Assembly: GCA_022606135.1 (NCBI GenBank)
Contig: JABYQN010000010.1
Coordinates: 1,798,001-1,862,000, forward strand
DNA: 64,000 nt
Source of the DNA: Fomes fomentarius
Lineage: Eukaryota; Basidiomycota; Agaricomycetes; Polyporales; Polyporaceae
Direction: 5' to 3'
Shown here one piece after another: positions 11,853 to 23,583 of this stretch. Positions within the stretch are counted from its first letter, which is position 1. Every line of letters starts with the position of its first letter. The notes below the pieces were generated by a model that worked only from the letters and a program-made list of their open reading frames with translations, did no database searches and had not been told where the DNA came from. Both the position numbers and the translations under genes were made by a program.

Positions 11853-13561
11853 ATGTCGTTCGCCGGAAGACGCAGGGGTAACAAGCTCAAGAAGGGTGTT
11901 CAGTTCACCGTCATGGTCGTCGGTAAGTCTCGGACGCCCGACTTCATCTGCCAACGTGCACGGACGCTCCCCGTTGCGACACGTCTGCGTCAAATTTGCC
12001 CCCCTCTGCACCGATGCTGACGATGCTGGGGCTGGACAGGTGCTTCTGGTACTGGCCGCACCACCTTTGTGAACACCCTATGCGAGTCTGAGGTGTTGCC
12101 ACACAAGGTTTGCGACAGCCCCGAGACCGCTCATGTTGAGGAGGGCATTAAGATCAAGCCCGTCAATATTGGTATGTGAAACGTGTGCTCGATTCAGCTT
12201 CGCATGTTTGACTTTGTGTTACAGAACTTGAGGAGGACGGTGTCCGCATTGCTTTGACTATCGTCGACACTCCTGGATTCGGTGATAACATTGACAACGA
12301 ATTCGCGTAAGTATCGTCTATATGGTGTCATTGAAAGCCCCAAACTAAATGCATCTTGTGTGCAGCTTCCAGGCGATTGTTGGCCACCTTGAGCGCCAGT
12401 ACGACGATATCCTCGCCGAGGAGTCTCGTATCAAGCGTAACCCCCGCTTCCGCGAAAACCGTGTTCACGCGCTTCTCTACTTCATCCCTCCTACCGGTCA
12501 TGCGTATGTGGCGTCCTCTACGTATTCGGAAGTCATCTACTCACAGTATCTCACAGCTTGCGCGAGATGGATATCGAGCTCATGCGCCGTCTGTCTCCTC
12601 GCGTTAATGTCATCCCCGTCATTGGCAAGGCTGATTCGTTGACTCCGAGCGAGCTCCGTGGCTTCAAGAAGCGGGTAAGCAATCTCTCACTTCTTACCTT
12701 TTACGTGCTCAAACGTACAGTCGTTCAGATCATGGAGGACATCGAATATTACGATATACCCGTGTACAACTTCCCCTACGACGTTGAGGAGGATGACGAG
12801 GAAACTATCCAGGACAACAGCGAGCTTCGCGTTCGTACCCAGCATGATCTTCCTTCTTTACGGTCCACCTAACATATAGTTGTAGTCTTTGATGCCGTTC
12901 TCGATCATCGGCTCCGAGGAGGAGATCGAGATTGACGGGGAGCCTGTCCGTGCCAGGATCTACCCCTGGGGTGTCGCCGAGGTCGACAACCCGAAGCACT
13001 GCGACTTCAGTCGTCTGCGTGGGGCCTTGCTCAAGTAAGCTGTCTGATCTATCAATGATCTTAGCCAAGTCTAACTATCTTGGTAGCACCCACTTGGCTG
13101 ACTTGAAGGCGCTCACCCACGACTTGCTGTATGAGACTTACCGTACTGAGAAGCTCTCCAGGACCGTCCATTCTGACGCTCAGTACGTATATGTGAATTT
13201 GTCTGTTGTGACGAAATTGACGTTAATTGGCGCAGGGACTCCTCTATGCTTCCGGAGGAGCTCGCAAGCCAGAGTGTCCGTCTCAAGGAGGAGCAACTTC
13301 GTAGGGAGGAGGAGAAGGTGTGTTTTGAGATCCCTTGCTCTGCATTCCTACTTCGTTTGACACTTGGTCCAGCTCCGCGAGATCGAGCTACGCGTCCAGC
13401 GCGAGATCAATGAGAAGAGGCAGGAGCTGCTGGCAAAGGAGGAGTCTCTCAGGTGAGTTGCATCTTTCCACCTCAACAAGCACAGTACTGATATCATTAT
13501 TACTAGGAATCTCGAGAGCCGGCTTGCTGCGCAAGGCTCGCAGTCGGAGTTCCGCGAGTGA
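11853..13561 (+). CDS. CDC11: Septin, Cdc11 type
   Basis: This filament-forming GTPase of the septin ring acts at hyphal septa and the cell cortex. The start at 11853 gives a basic N-terminus (MSFAGRRRGNKLKKGVQFTV), typical of the polybasic phosphoinositide-binding stretch. The P-loop GASGTGRTTF is spliced across the first intron. G3 is DTPGFGD near 12270 and G4 is GKADSLTP near 12625. The septin-unique blocks include IEYYDIPVYNFPYD and SLMPFSIIGSEEE, which point to the Cdc11 subgroup. The C-terminus after about 13250 is a charged coiled coil (RLKEEQLRREEEKLREIELR). The protein is about 380 residues, the usual length, and at least eight short introns interrupt it. The assignment to Cdc11 rather than another septin is a motif judgement. 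Confidence 0.88.
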
Positions 13562-14746
13562 TCATATGCTACGTTGAAAACGGTCCCAAGGTTCCGGTAT
13601 ACCCTATGTGTCTGGCTCGCCCACGTTGTTCTCCCACTACCTGGTCGTGGGATTTCGTTGGGGATGATATACTATAACCGTTTCAATTGCTCTTCCCCGC
13701 AATACTTGTCCCACTACGGTGTTGCAGCTTTTCACTCCGCTCTTTTGACTGTCCTGTGTTCGACCTTGTGTAGACCTGGCTTAGTAGTACGGCGTCCTCT
13801 CGCTCGTTTGGATTGATAATAGTTCTGTTGTGTTCGCAAAGATATTGATGTCACAATGTTCAGGTCGACCTCCGTTTTTAACGTTGACAGTATTAACGTA
13901 CTGTATGAAGTCTGGCACTAATGGACGTAGAAGGTGATGGACGGAGCATTACCGCGAGGAAGTGGTTCTTGATGATCAGAAATAGATGAGAACATCTGTT
14001 GCGGACTGGGGGGTAATATGCGCGGGTGGCAGAAGATCATTGGGCCTTCCGATTCGCGGAGTAGCGGTCACGGCGTCCATTCGTCGTCGTCGATGTCTGG
14101 AGGCCTTCGGTGTCCGTCGCCAGAGGACGAACGGGGAGGTCGACCAGAGGAGGTTGCGGGAAGAAGGAAAAGAAAAGTATGAGCTAGTTATTAAAGATAT
14201 GTATGAACTGCGGGAGTGTACCTTAGCCAGCCGGCTCCGCCAAGGTGCGAGCGGGATTATTGAACCGTGAACCGACTCTGGCTTTCGGCTACGCGTAGCA
14301 GCTGGTCCAGGATATTGCCGTCGCCGTCTCTTGCCCTGCCCACTCTGCGCTCGCGCTCGTCTCCGCCGCCAGCCCCGTCCTCGCTGCTGCCCACCCCTTC
14401 TCCCGCCGCTGTACATGCGGTGAAAGTGCTGTCGATCGATCTCTTGTAGAGCTGCTATCTCGCGTATAGTGCTTGTGGCGCGCCCTGTTGGTAACCGATA
14501 TAGGCACACCCGCGACCCTGCGCCGTCGAGCTCGCTGGTGTCCACCCTCTCCTCACTGCTTGCCCTCGCTGCCTTTCCTATACTCGCACAATAGCAGCCG
14601 TCACCGGCTTCTAACCGTATCTGGGCTATTGTTTCCCTCAACAAGCAACTCGCCCTGTTTAGGACGGTGACGCTCTGCCTGCTCAGACGACAAGTGAGAC
14701 GCGACCGCTGTGCACGGTGCTCGCCACAAAGCCCTGCACGACCGCC
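13562..14746. other. Septin 3' flank and leader of the MIT-domain gene
   Basis: The plus strand holds the septin 3' flank and a CT-rich stretch from about 14520 that probably leads into the MIT-domain transcript. No plus-strand gene is supported. A possible short minus-strand exon at 14257-14454 is listed separately. Confidence 0.45.
14257..14454 (-). other. Possible minus-strand terminal exon, unrecognised
   Basis: Read on the minus strand after a possible acceptor (GATAG) near 14455, an open frame runs to a TAA at 14257-14259. It encodes a Gly/Asp/Glu-rich segment followed by a helical-looking tail (GDGNILDQLLRVAESQSRF). The tail looks protein-like, but no upstream exon, start codon or homolog could be identified. 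The space before the divergent MIT-domain gene is under 300 bp. It could be chance coding in GC-rich leader DNA. Confidence 0.22.
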
Positions 14747-17700
14747 ATGGAACTCGACTACGATAGCCGACCGGTGTCTGTAGTGCACAGAGGGAGAGAT
14801 TGGAGTACGGCGGCGCTTAATGGGTCTTCAACCTCACCGGTAGCTATCTCCTCCAACTTCGCGTCGCGCCGTCGCTCAACGGTTGGACATACTCCCCCTC
14901 CCCCTCCTGGACCGCCCCCCTCGCAGCCCATTCCCAATCTCCCCCCAGGCATGGGCCTATCACGCTACGAAACTTATGATGGGATACCAGATGCATCAGG
15001 ATCAGTCTCCGATGTTCCCAGCATGAACGCAGCATACTCGCGCCCATCCCCCTCGCCGGGCCTGGCTGCAGTTACCGCCTTCTCCCAAGCTCGATACGCA
15101 TCTATCTCCAACTCTGGCTATCCCTCCCCCACCCTCAGTGGTTCCTCCTCGACTGACAACCTCGCAGACTCTCCCCCTCCCTCGATACTCCGCGCCCCCC
15201 CAGCACAGCCGCCCGCGTCCGCACAAGAGTTGTCCGCGGATCGTCTTCTTCTCCATCCGATGGAGCAACGCTCGTCCACTCACTCCAAGCCGTCGTCGCG
15301 ACGGGCCTTGACGAAAGCCTTGGAACTTGCGCGCGAGGCCGTACGCCTAGACTCCACCAATGACGATCCGTATGGCGCCGTCATGGCATACGCGAAGAGT
15401 GTGGCGTTGCTGAGCGAAGTGATGGAACGGGTGATGAGGGGAGAGGACAGCACAGAAACCTCGCGAAGGCGAAATGGTAGGCGGAGAAGTGTAGTCGCAC
15501 AGGAAGAGGAAGTAAGACGTCTGAAGTCCATTGTGAGTCGTACCTTCTTGCGACCCGTCCCATGGTCTGAAATTCCATGCTCGCGTAGCACGATACCTAT
15601 GCGGAACGTATGAACATTCTGAGTGTCGTATACGACATCCCGCTACCTCCACATTCGCCTCCCTCGGTCTCTTCGGTGTCAGTATCGAGCGATTCCACGC
15701 GTCCTTCTTCCCCTTCATCAATATCTCCTACTTCCGAGGCGTCGGATATGGGTGGACGCCCGCGATCTCCTTCCAGTTCACGAGAAAGAGAGAGTAGTAG
15801 ATTCTCATCTGAAACTGCTCGAGCCGACACTTACACGGATGATGAGTCTTCATCGCCAAGCCGAAGCAGCAGCTACACGAGTCTTTCTCCTCTAATATCT
15901 TCTCGCGGTTTGCAATCGGTGCACGGTGCTCCGGCTATACATCCTTATGCTGCCGCGGTAGCACCAGCAGTTGTTACTCCAGTGGGCTCAGGACCGGGAA
16001 CACGAACATCATCAATTCGTTCCAGGCCTCGTGCATCTTCAACACTCCCCCCTCCCGCCCCTCCGCCGACTACTCTTCCACCACCAGCTCCTTCGCCTAC
16101 AAGACCAGAATATGCCGAACTGACACCTACCCAAACATTGCGACCCGCTGATGTTGTTCGTTCCCGGGGTAACTCAGTGAGCCATAAACGCACCAATTCA
16201 GGCGGCCGACTAGCATCTCTCCGAGAGGAGTCGCAAGATAGCGGCACCTCTCATGAGACAGTTCATCGTGTTGAGGAGGCACCGCGTTCTAGGTCTAGGC
16301 TCAACGTTCATAATCCTACCCATGGTCACTCGCCCCCGCTCCCGCCTCTCCCATCGCCCTCCCTGGATGCCAATATGTCTAAGACCCCTGCTGTAGCTGC
16401 AGTAGAGCCACACTCCCCTCCGCCTCCGGGTAGTCCGGGTAATTTCATGACCCCACGACCAAGAGGAGGATCCCAGCTCTCGGTTCGCTCAGAAGTGACT
16501 CCGACTAGCAAGCCGACGCTAATCAACACCTCACCGGCTCTGGGCACCATATCCCAGCGACGAATCAAGACTTCTGCTCCTCCCACCTCTGGCTCGGATG
16601 CGCCCTCCCCGACCGATTCGACCATGTCCGCAGCGTCCGTGCCGAACATGGGCACCCGGATGGCGTCAGCGTTGCCAGCGAGCACTATGAGCAGCCTTGG
16701 AATTGGTGGTCGGAGCCGTGCGTCGTCCCAGCCAGGTAGGCGTCCCTCCATCGTAAATGCTAATTCATACCCCCCTCCTTACCCTGTATCGCAATCGCAA
16801 GGCGGGTCCCCGGCACCTCGCAAGGTCTCAATACCCTCACGTCTGAACCCTGCCGCAGGGCCACCACAGATCACCGTCAACACGGCGATTCTGTCACCGC
16901 CGCTGTCACTGTCAGTACTGTCCCTTACATCCCCACCTCTCGTTCCCCCACCCCCGATACCCTACGCAAACATACCCGCCGCACCATTATCACCCCTCCC
17001 TACATCCGCTCCACCCGATCCGCAACGCAAGCCGTATCACATGATGTTCCTCCTGCGACAGACGATGACTTCTAAAACTGGTGGATACATCACACGGCGA
17101 TTACACGTCCCGCAAGAAGTGTGGTCGCAAGGCGGTGCAAAACTCACCAACGTGCCCGAAAAGATCCGCGTCGTCGAGGTCCTCTACTCTGCGCTGGAGG
17201 AGCTGCAGCACTGGAGCGCAGAGTTCTTCGGTGCGGGCAACGTGAGCAGTGGGCTGGCGCTGGGGATCGGCAGCATCGGACGGAAGGAAGGCGAGCTTTG
17301 GGCATCGAAGCTGGAGGACTTTTCGAGCGTGTGTGATGGTGTTGTCGGCCAGTTTGGGAAGAAGCTGGGTGTCGGTGAAGGTTTCGTCACCAAGAAAAGC
17401 AGTGGTGTGAGTGTCTATCGTTTCTTCCCATCGCGTTCATGTCCTAACGATGCCTATCTAGGTCACTTCTTGGGGAGGGCGCCTTACTCGGCAGTTCGAC
17501 AAAATCACCAACGGGAAGAAGTACGTATCCGCCTTGGATCTATTGGATTGCATAACACTCATGTTGTGATCGTGCAGCTTGGATTCTCCGGCACTCTACG
17601 TGCAAGGGCTCTCGAAGTTGTTCTTGGCAGCACAAATCCTCGACGAACACACCAAGGCTGCATCACCAGGCGCCATCGCGCCCCTCTACGCCGCATTCCC

Positions 17701-17845
17701 CCCGGACATCCGCGCGGCCGTAGAGATGAAACTCCGTCACGCGTCCGAGTTCTTCGCCAAGGTCGTGCTCACATTCGTCATCCGCGACATGGCCCTCCTC
17801 CTTGACAAGTACGTGAAGAAGTGCGAGAAGTGGCTTGCAGAGTGA
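14747..17845 (+). CDS. MIT-domain protein with long Pro/Ser-rich linker
   Basis: The start at 14747 (MELDYDSRPVSVVHRG) is chosen as a plausible initiator; an in-frame ATG at 14717 is the alternative. After about 180 low-complexity residues comes a MIT-like helical module (TKALELAREAVRLDSTNDDP, AVMAYAKSVALLSEVMERVM, then HDTYAERMNILS), split by an intron at about 15533-15588. A linker of about 470 residues rich in Pro, Ser and Thr follows. A conserved C-terminal region then begins at PYHMMFLLRQTMTSKTGGYI near 17035 and ends at KYVKKCEKWLAE. Two more introns lie near 17407-17461 and 17524-17577. MIT domains usually bind ESCRT-III tails, so a role in endosomal sorting or membrane traffic is likely but inferred. 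The total is about 980 residues. Confidence 0.75.
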
Positions 17846-18880
17846 TCGGTTGTATCATGAGTTCTTTGGATAGTGGACAGCGGCGCGAGCGCGGGCGCGG
17901 GCAGACGGCGGACATATCACAGGAGCGGCAGCAGGACAGATTAAGAATGAACATCATGATAGAACGGGGCGAGCGGGCAGTCGTCTTCCGCCGTGTACTT
18001 TTTTCTCTTCCGACTTAACCCCCCCACGACACTGGCACCACACACCGACACACCGTACATATATCCGACACACACACACACACACCATATGCATACATAC
18101 CATATTCGTCTCAAGTATACGGGGGTTGGTGATTGTCTTTTGGGCGGGCCGTTCGTTTCTGGCACATCGTGTAAAATTATGCTTACGGGATAGATATTCT
18201 TCAGCTCCTCTTTCGATCCGCTTTCGCCTTCTCTCGCATATAGTTAATATCAGTCATGTTGTTTTTCTGTCTTATTCCACAGATATGTTCGTTCCCTTGT
18301 ATGGGAACCCCGACGACCCCGATGCCTTCATCGTTCTTGTACATATCTTATTAGTCAGTCAATCGCGATCCATAGTCTCTCTCTTGCTGCGACTACTCTC
18401 AGTCACTACTCGCGGATCGGCCGTGGATGGCTCGCGGTGGTCACACAAGAACTCTAATTGTGTCAGGGTGTCAAATACATATGATGCATGAATGGAGAAC
18501 GACATAGCCACAAACCAGGATGTACATGCAGACCCGGGTGATACAGAATGAGGTGAGAGAGCAATGGAGCATGGAAGATGCGGAAGATGATAGATACATG
18601 GACGAAGGAGATAAATAGGAGGGGGTATGAATTGTCAGACACAACGTCATAGAGTCTAGACAGAGACCACAGACGGAATAACTTGATTCGGGTTGAGTTT
18701 GAAACAGGGTGCTCATGGGCATGGTCCAGGTGCAAGGTGCAAGGGGTGCAAGAAGCTGGCGAGATGGATGGAATGATTCCAGATGGACATGAAGACGAAT
18801 TGAAGGCTGGCGGGAAGCTCTATGCCGCCACTAAAAGAGCCGCCCGGATGGCGGACGCGAGCATTTACGGATGCCGCCAC
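17846..18880. other. Intergenic region, convergent 3' flanks
   Basis: This lies between the ends of the MIT-domain gene (+) and Ies1 copy A (-). No gene is seen. It contains a (CA)n tract at 18067-18085 and AT-rich stretches likely to hold polyadenylation signals. Confidence 0.5.
18067..18085. repeat. (CA)n microsatellite
   Basis: An uninterrupted CA dinucleotide tract of about 19 bases lies in the 3' flank of the MIT-domain gene. Confidence 0.8.
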
Positions 18881-21139
18881 TCAGCGCGCCCCGAGTGCGA
18901 TCATTGGATTGACAGCAGTCCTGTTGTAGGGGCCCAGGTCCCTTGGCGGCGTGGGTTCCTTGCCACGCAAACGGCTGATGATACGTAAACGGAGCACTGT
19001 GAGAGAATCAAAGGACGGGGTCAGTCGCAGATGCGGCACTAGAAGTGGGGACAGACCATAGTCGAGGCGAGTGTTCTCATCGGCATACATCTCGTCGTCT
19101 GAATCCATCAATGGGTCAGTCGTCATTGATACATGCCAAGCTTCTGCAGTGGCGGCGACTTCAGCATAAATGGAATGTGGATGACTGGAGACAGCCACTT
19201 ACGCTCGAGCATTGTCCGTTTTGGTGTCTCGGGCGATGGCGGCGGATATCTTGACCCGGCATATACCGGCCGAGGATATGGGGGGACGTCACCAGGGAAC
19301 GCAAACGGCTCATGAAGGAAGACAGGAGTCTGCGAAGGGTGCCGTGACTTCCGCGACTGGGTCAGGAGTGGTTTCCCATTGCTCTGGTGAAGCGATTCAA
19401 CATTCGGACTCAGCGGGCGGCGAGGATAGGGATCAGCAGCCGCGCGAGGATGTGCCACCGTCTCGGGATGACCCTGAAGAGGATGTCGCCGATATGTTGG
19501 ACTAGGAGGGCGACGATCCGCGAAGTGGTGAGCTCGAGGCGATGGAACGCGTCGCAAAGGCGGCCGACCTGGTCCTGTGAGAAGAGTCAGTAGACGTAAA
19601 TGGCCATTAACGGCAGACGTACCCTCCAACACGTCTTCTTCCTTGTACGAGTAGGGGGTGGAATAGTGACTATCAACGGAGGAGGCTTCCCTCAACCTGA
19701 GCACGGAGCCAATTTCGGCAAGATCCTTGCCCTTCCCTCGGCCACGGCCCTTCGAGCCGCTGGCCTGGGGTCTCGAGAACTCACTCTCAGAGTCTTTGGC
19801 GAGTGCCTCCTGCGCCTTCGTTTCGAGGAACTGTTGGCGAAGCTTGGTCATGTCTACTCCGCGTTGGTTCTCCTCAGCGGTGTCGACGTTCTCCGCTGCA
19901 GCCTCCTCTTTGCTAAGCGGCACGAAAGGAGGTACTCGGTCCGGATGGCTGTCGTCTATGTCGGCGAAGGGGTTGGGTGAAGGAGCCTCGTGATAGTGAT
20001 AGCAAAGCCAAAGGAACGCGCGCGCTCGGGATCGAGAAGAGAAGGTCACGGGAGTGAACAAGTCCAAGAACTCAACAGTAGCACGGGGCGCGAAATGCGT
20101 TCGTGCAATTGCCTACGAGCGTCCAAGAGTTTGGGTGCCGTCAGTCACATGTGCACGACTGAACGGTTCTGAAAACAAGCTTACCGAAGAGTGGCTAGCA
20201 AATACGAAGATCAGGTTGACAATACTCGTTGGCGGCACCGTACCAGAGCGCTCAACAACGGACATGAAGGTCGGCTAAGGTCACAAGACGGTAAGATGAG
20301 GGCCAGACTCACAGACTGTGCGAGTACATCGCTTGGGGTGGTGAAATCGCCCTGATGCTCCCCCTGCAGAAAACAGGTCTTAAGGATGTTCTTTATCCGT
20401 GGCGCGTCTTGGAGGTTTCCATTTGTGCGCTGCAAGGCGGGCACTGGATGATATGTCCTGAGAGCGGTCTTCATTTCAGGAAAGACTGAGAACCAAGAGG
20501 ACGGTCAGCCGGTTCCCTTTCGCCATATATGCGCGCCTCTCCCCAACACTTGAGGCGACGAGTCATCGACAGGGGTGTATGTTCAAATTGTTGACGGACG
20601 AAAACTCACAGGCCATGGTTGTATTGATCCTGCCTACATTGGACAGGAGAGAGATCATCGCGAACTCGTTGCCAAACTCGGGGGACTCTCTTATTTTATC
20701 TCTGGACGCCTTTGAGCATCGTGGAGAGTGGATTAAGGCGTTGACATAGAGGTCGCGGAAGGTGACTTTTGTACCGGCAGGATCGCCACGGATAGTGGTG
20801 CAAGGATCGGTAAACACCGCGTGCTTGTCGGCGAAGATGGATGAAAGGAGGTCATACTGGAGGTCGACGCGATTGAGAGGTTCGCCGTCCTGGCGTTTGA
20901 CGGCGAGATTCTTCTTGTGGTGCGAGGCGGAACTGTGAAAGACATCGTGAGCAGGGCATGATGTGGAGCGGGGGGAGACTGACCCTTGTGGCGGCATGGG
21001 TGGACAGCTCGGGGATGTTGGTGGTCGAGGGCAAGGAAGGCGGAGGGATGATGGCCTCTGGGACAGACTGAGTCTGCAGCCAAACGTTGTTTCCGCCACA
21101 TTTACGGCACGATGCCCGATCGAATCTCGTAGCTGCACC
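18881..21139 (-). CDS. INO80 complex subunit Ies1-like, copy A
   Basis: The conserved blocks of the fungal Ies1 (Ino eighty subunit 1) family are all present on the minus strand. They are DGEPLNRVDLQYDLLSSIFA, TFRDLYVNALIHSPRCSK, LLSNVGRINTTMA, FPEMKTALRTYHPVP, GNLQDAPRIKNILK, GTVPPTSIVNLIFVFASHS, VEFLDLFTPVTFSSRSRARA, and FLWLCYHYHEAPSPNPFAD. A Gly/Arg-rich linker follows, then a tail ending LDY, intron, ISRLRGKEPTPPRD and the stop at 18881. The frame is intact through these exons. The first exon is unresolved: the best upstream frame (NNVWLQTQSVPEAIIPPPS) opens after a stop at 21140 without a clear ATG, so the upper boundary is approximate. The protein should act in the nucleus with Ino80. 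A paralog lies at 36756-38770. Confidence 0.78.
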
Positions 21140-21404
21140 CTACGGCCGGGCGATCCTCTTACGCCCGCAAATTACCTAATCCGTCCTCCAGATAATGAAT
21201 TCGTCCTGAACTCGACCTTGACCTCCTCCGTCTAAACCTTCACCCCAGCTGATACCCGACGCCCAGAGTGGCCTGCGGGACACACAACTACAGCCCCACA
21301 CGCCCGAGTGAACGTCCTCTCTCCTCGTCTTATGTCCCAGGACAGTCATGCACACCTCACGCCCTCACACCATCCCACACAGACTAGTCTCGAGCAAGTT
21401 CCGC

Positions 21405-23053
21405 ATGTCTACCGCGCACAAGATGGTAACCGAATCTATGAGAGAGAAGGACCTCCTCGGGGCGCACTCCCACCGGCTCTCCTATGCTCCTTCCTCATAT
21501 GACCCGCTTGTCAACACTACCGGTAAGTCTCCTCATGTTTCTTCCCGCGAACTGAGTTCCGCCTACTAGCCTCTCGCCAACGAGGGACGCCCAAGTAGTT
21601 TTGATCGGCGATGGCTCTCATGGGACATACGAGTTCTACGCCCACCGCGACAATATGACCAAACGACTGATCGAGGAAAAGCGCTTCACAGCTGTGGCCA
21701 GACTCATAAACAGGTGACATGCACCTTCTGCCGTGTTCCGTGTGTGAGTAATTCACATCGCCATCTTTTGACGTTCTAGATACATTTGGTGGCGACCTCC
21801 ATTCAGGCAAGATCAAAAACGCCGATGATTCCCTTGTTGAGTTTGAGAGGCATGTCTTCCAAGGCCCGCTCGTCTACACTTACGTCCTTCAGGCATCCCA
21901 AATTGGCTCAAACAGAATCAGAAGGTCGTTGAGTCAACCAATGATTACTCCCCCAACCGTCTCCTTCTATGGCATGGTCCTGTCCTCTTTGTACTAGTCT
22001 ACGTAGCAATCGGACATTGAGTACTTGCAACAAATTGCTCCAGAGGGTGGAAAGGCGGCACGAAAGAAGTGCGTAGCAGTCACTGCATCTACCACAACCG
22101 CGTCCTTTTGAGACGCTGATTTAGGAATCAACAACTCGCTCATGAATCGTCGTCCTAAGATTTTTGAGCAAGAAATGGCGAAGAGCAAGAACGGCCGTCT
22201 CCGAGAGAAACAAATTGTCGCGGAGATGAATGCACTCGTGGTCAATAGTGGAGAAGAATACTACCGCCCGATGATGACAGAAGACGTGCGGAGCTGTAAT
22301 CTTCGGTAGGTTGACAGTGCTCATTTGTTGGGAAATGAGCGCGTCAAATTGTGGTCTGGCCCCACAATTCTCATGTCGGTGATGCGAGAGCAACCAACAT
22401 GGGTAAGAGACGACGTTAGCGGACGTGAATGTTGCAGCGCACTCAGAGCTAACGTGCGGGGTAGATGAGATCAATGTTGCCAGCACTGTCGTGAGATCTT
22501 CGGGGAGGACCAGCTGTTCAACCTTGCACATCGGCTTCTTCTTGACCAACCGAGTGACTGGTAAATGAAACCTGCTCATCTATGTTGCGGAAAGTACTCA
22601 CTTGCCCGTTACTAGTTACCGCGTCGTTACTCACAGAAGATGAACCCGTCGATTGAGGGTTCCATCGAGGGCGTCTTCTACAAAATGTTTGGGAGTGACT
22701 GATACTGATCAGATTCTCAAAGACGAGAATGGGAAGCTAAAGAAGGTCGAGGTTTCCGAGGAGCTGTCCGAGTACGTGTCTGCTCCGTTCAAGCAGTCAA
22801 TCTTTGTCGCTCATTTCTGACTCTGGTTTCATTGCCCGTGTCTCTGCAGTTTCCTGAACTGATCGCGCTACATTGGTGCCATGTATAGACGGCCGACCGC
22901 ATCGCGTTGCTCACGGTGCAGCGTCTCCATGCATGCGATAGCGCACATCAGTGAGTCAAGGGGCCATTCAGCGAAGTTCGAGCCCATCGAGTCTGAAGAT
23001 ACTGGGAAGGGTCAAGGTTGACGAGACCTCCCCAATACCCATTTGGTGCGTGA
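21405..23053 (+). pseudogene. Erythromycin-esterase-like protein pseudogene
   Basis: Several blocks of the erythromycin esterase superfamily appear in order on the plus strand: [18 protein letters not shown] near 21595, [30 protein letters not shown] near 22020, a short block ending EEYYRPMMTEDV near 22255, SHVGDARATNMG near 22370, a REIFGEDQLFNL block near 22490, RYIGAMY near 22870, and a terminal PPQYPFGA ending at 23051-23053. Between and within these blocks are in-frame stops (for example two TAG codons near 21995-22005), frame changes and lost splice junctions, so no intact protein can be read. Members are hydrolase-like enzymes with a catalytic His in the SHGT/SHVGD-type motifs; the native substrate in fungi is unknown. 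Adjacent genes look functional. Confidence 0.72.
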
Positions 23054-23583
23054 TTTGCCCCCACGTATTGGTCGAGACTCCGAGAGGGGGATTGAGTTGT
23101 TATGTTTGGTGATTGTACTTGTACGTTCGGCCCCTCCATCTGTATCAATAGCAGCCCTTCTCTTTGCAATGCGAACATCTTGTCTACGTCTATTGATAGC
23201 TATTAGGATCGAGTGTTGATAGTCTTTTCGAGATGCAATTGAGCAAGACAATGCTACGTGCTAACGAAGGCACGCTCCGCGATAGGATTGGAGGCAACAA
23301 TCAGCGGGCATCTGAGCATCGAATGATGATCAACGCCCCAAGCACGCCATTGGCCATACGTCACCTCTGGCAAACTTGCTGTGAGCTTTCGCAGCCGCAG
23401 ACGACATGTCGACCGGGCTGATGACGACGGAAATAGTCCTGGGCATGGCGTCGGCCACTGCGTCCGCGCCTGGCAGTCCTCCTTGGACGTGCTCGCCATC
23501 CCGAGCATCCTCTTCCCCTTTCCTTTCGCTTTCTTTCGTTCGTCCCCGCGCGGGATGCTGGGCATTCCGGACAGCTTTCATCC

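Noticed and set aside
13976..14788. 270-residue minus-strand open frame
   Set aside because: It is Arg-rich, has no domain, and overlaps the leader and start of the MIT-domain gene. It reads as a GC-rich antisense shadow.
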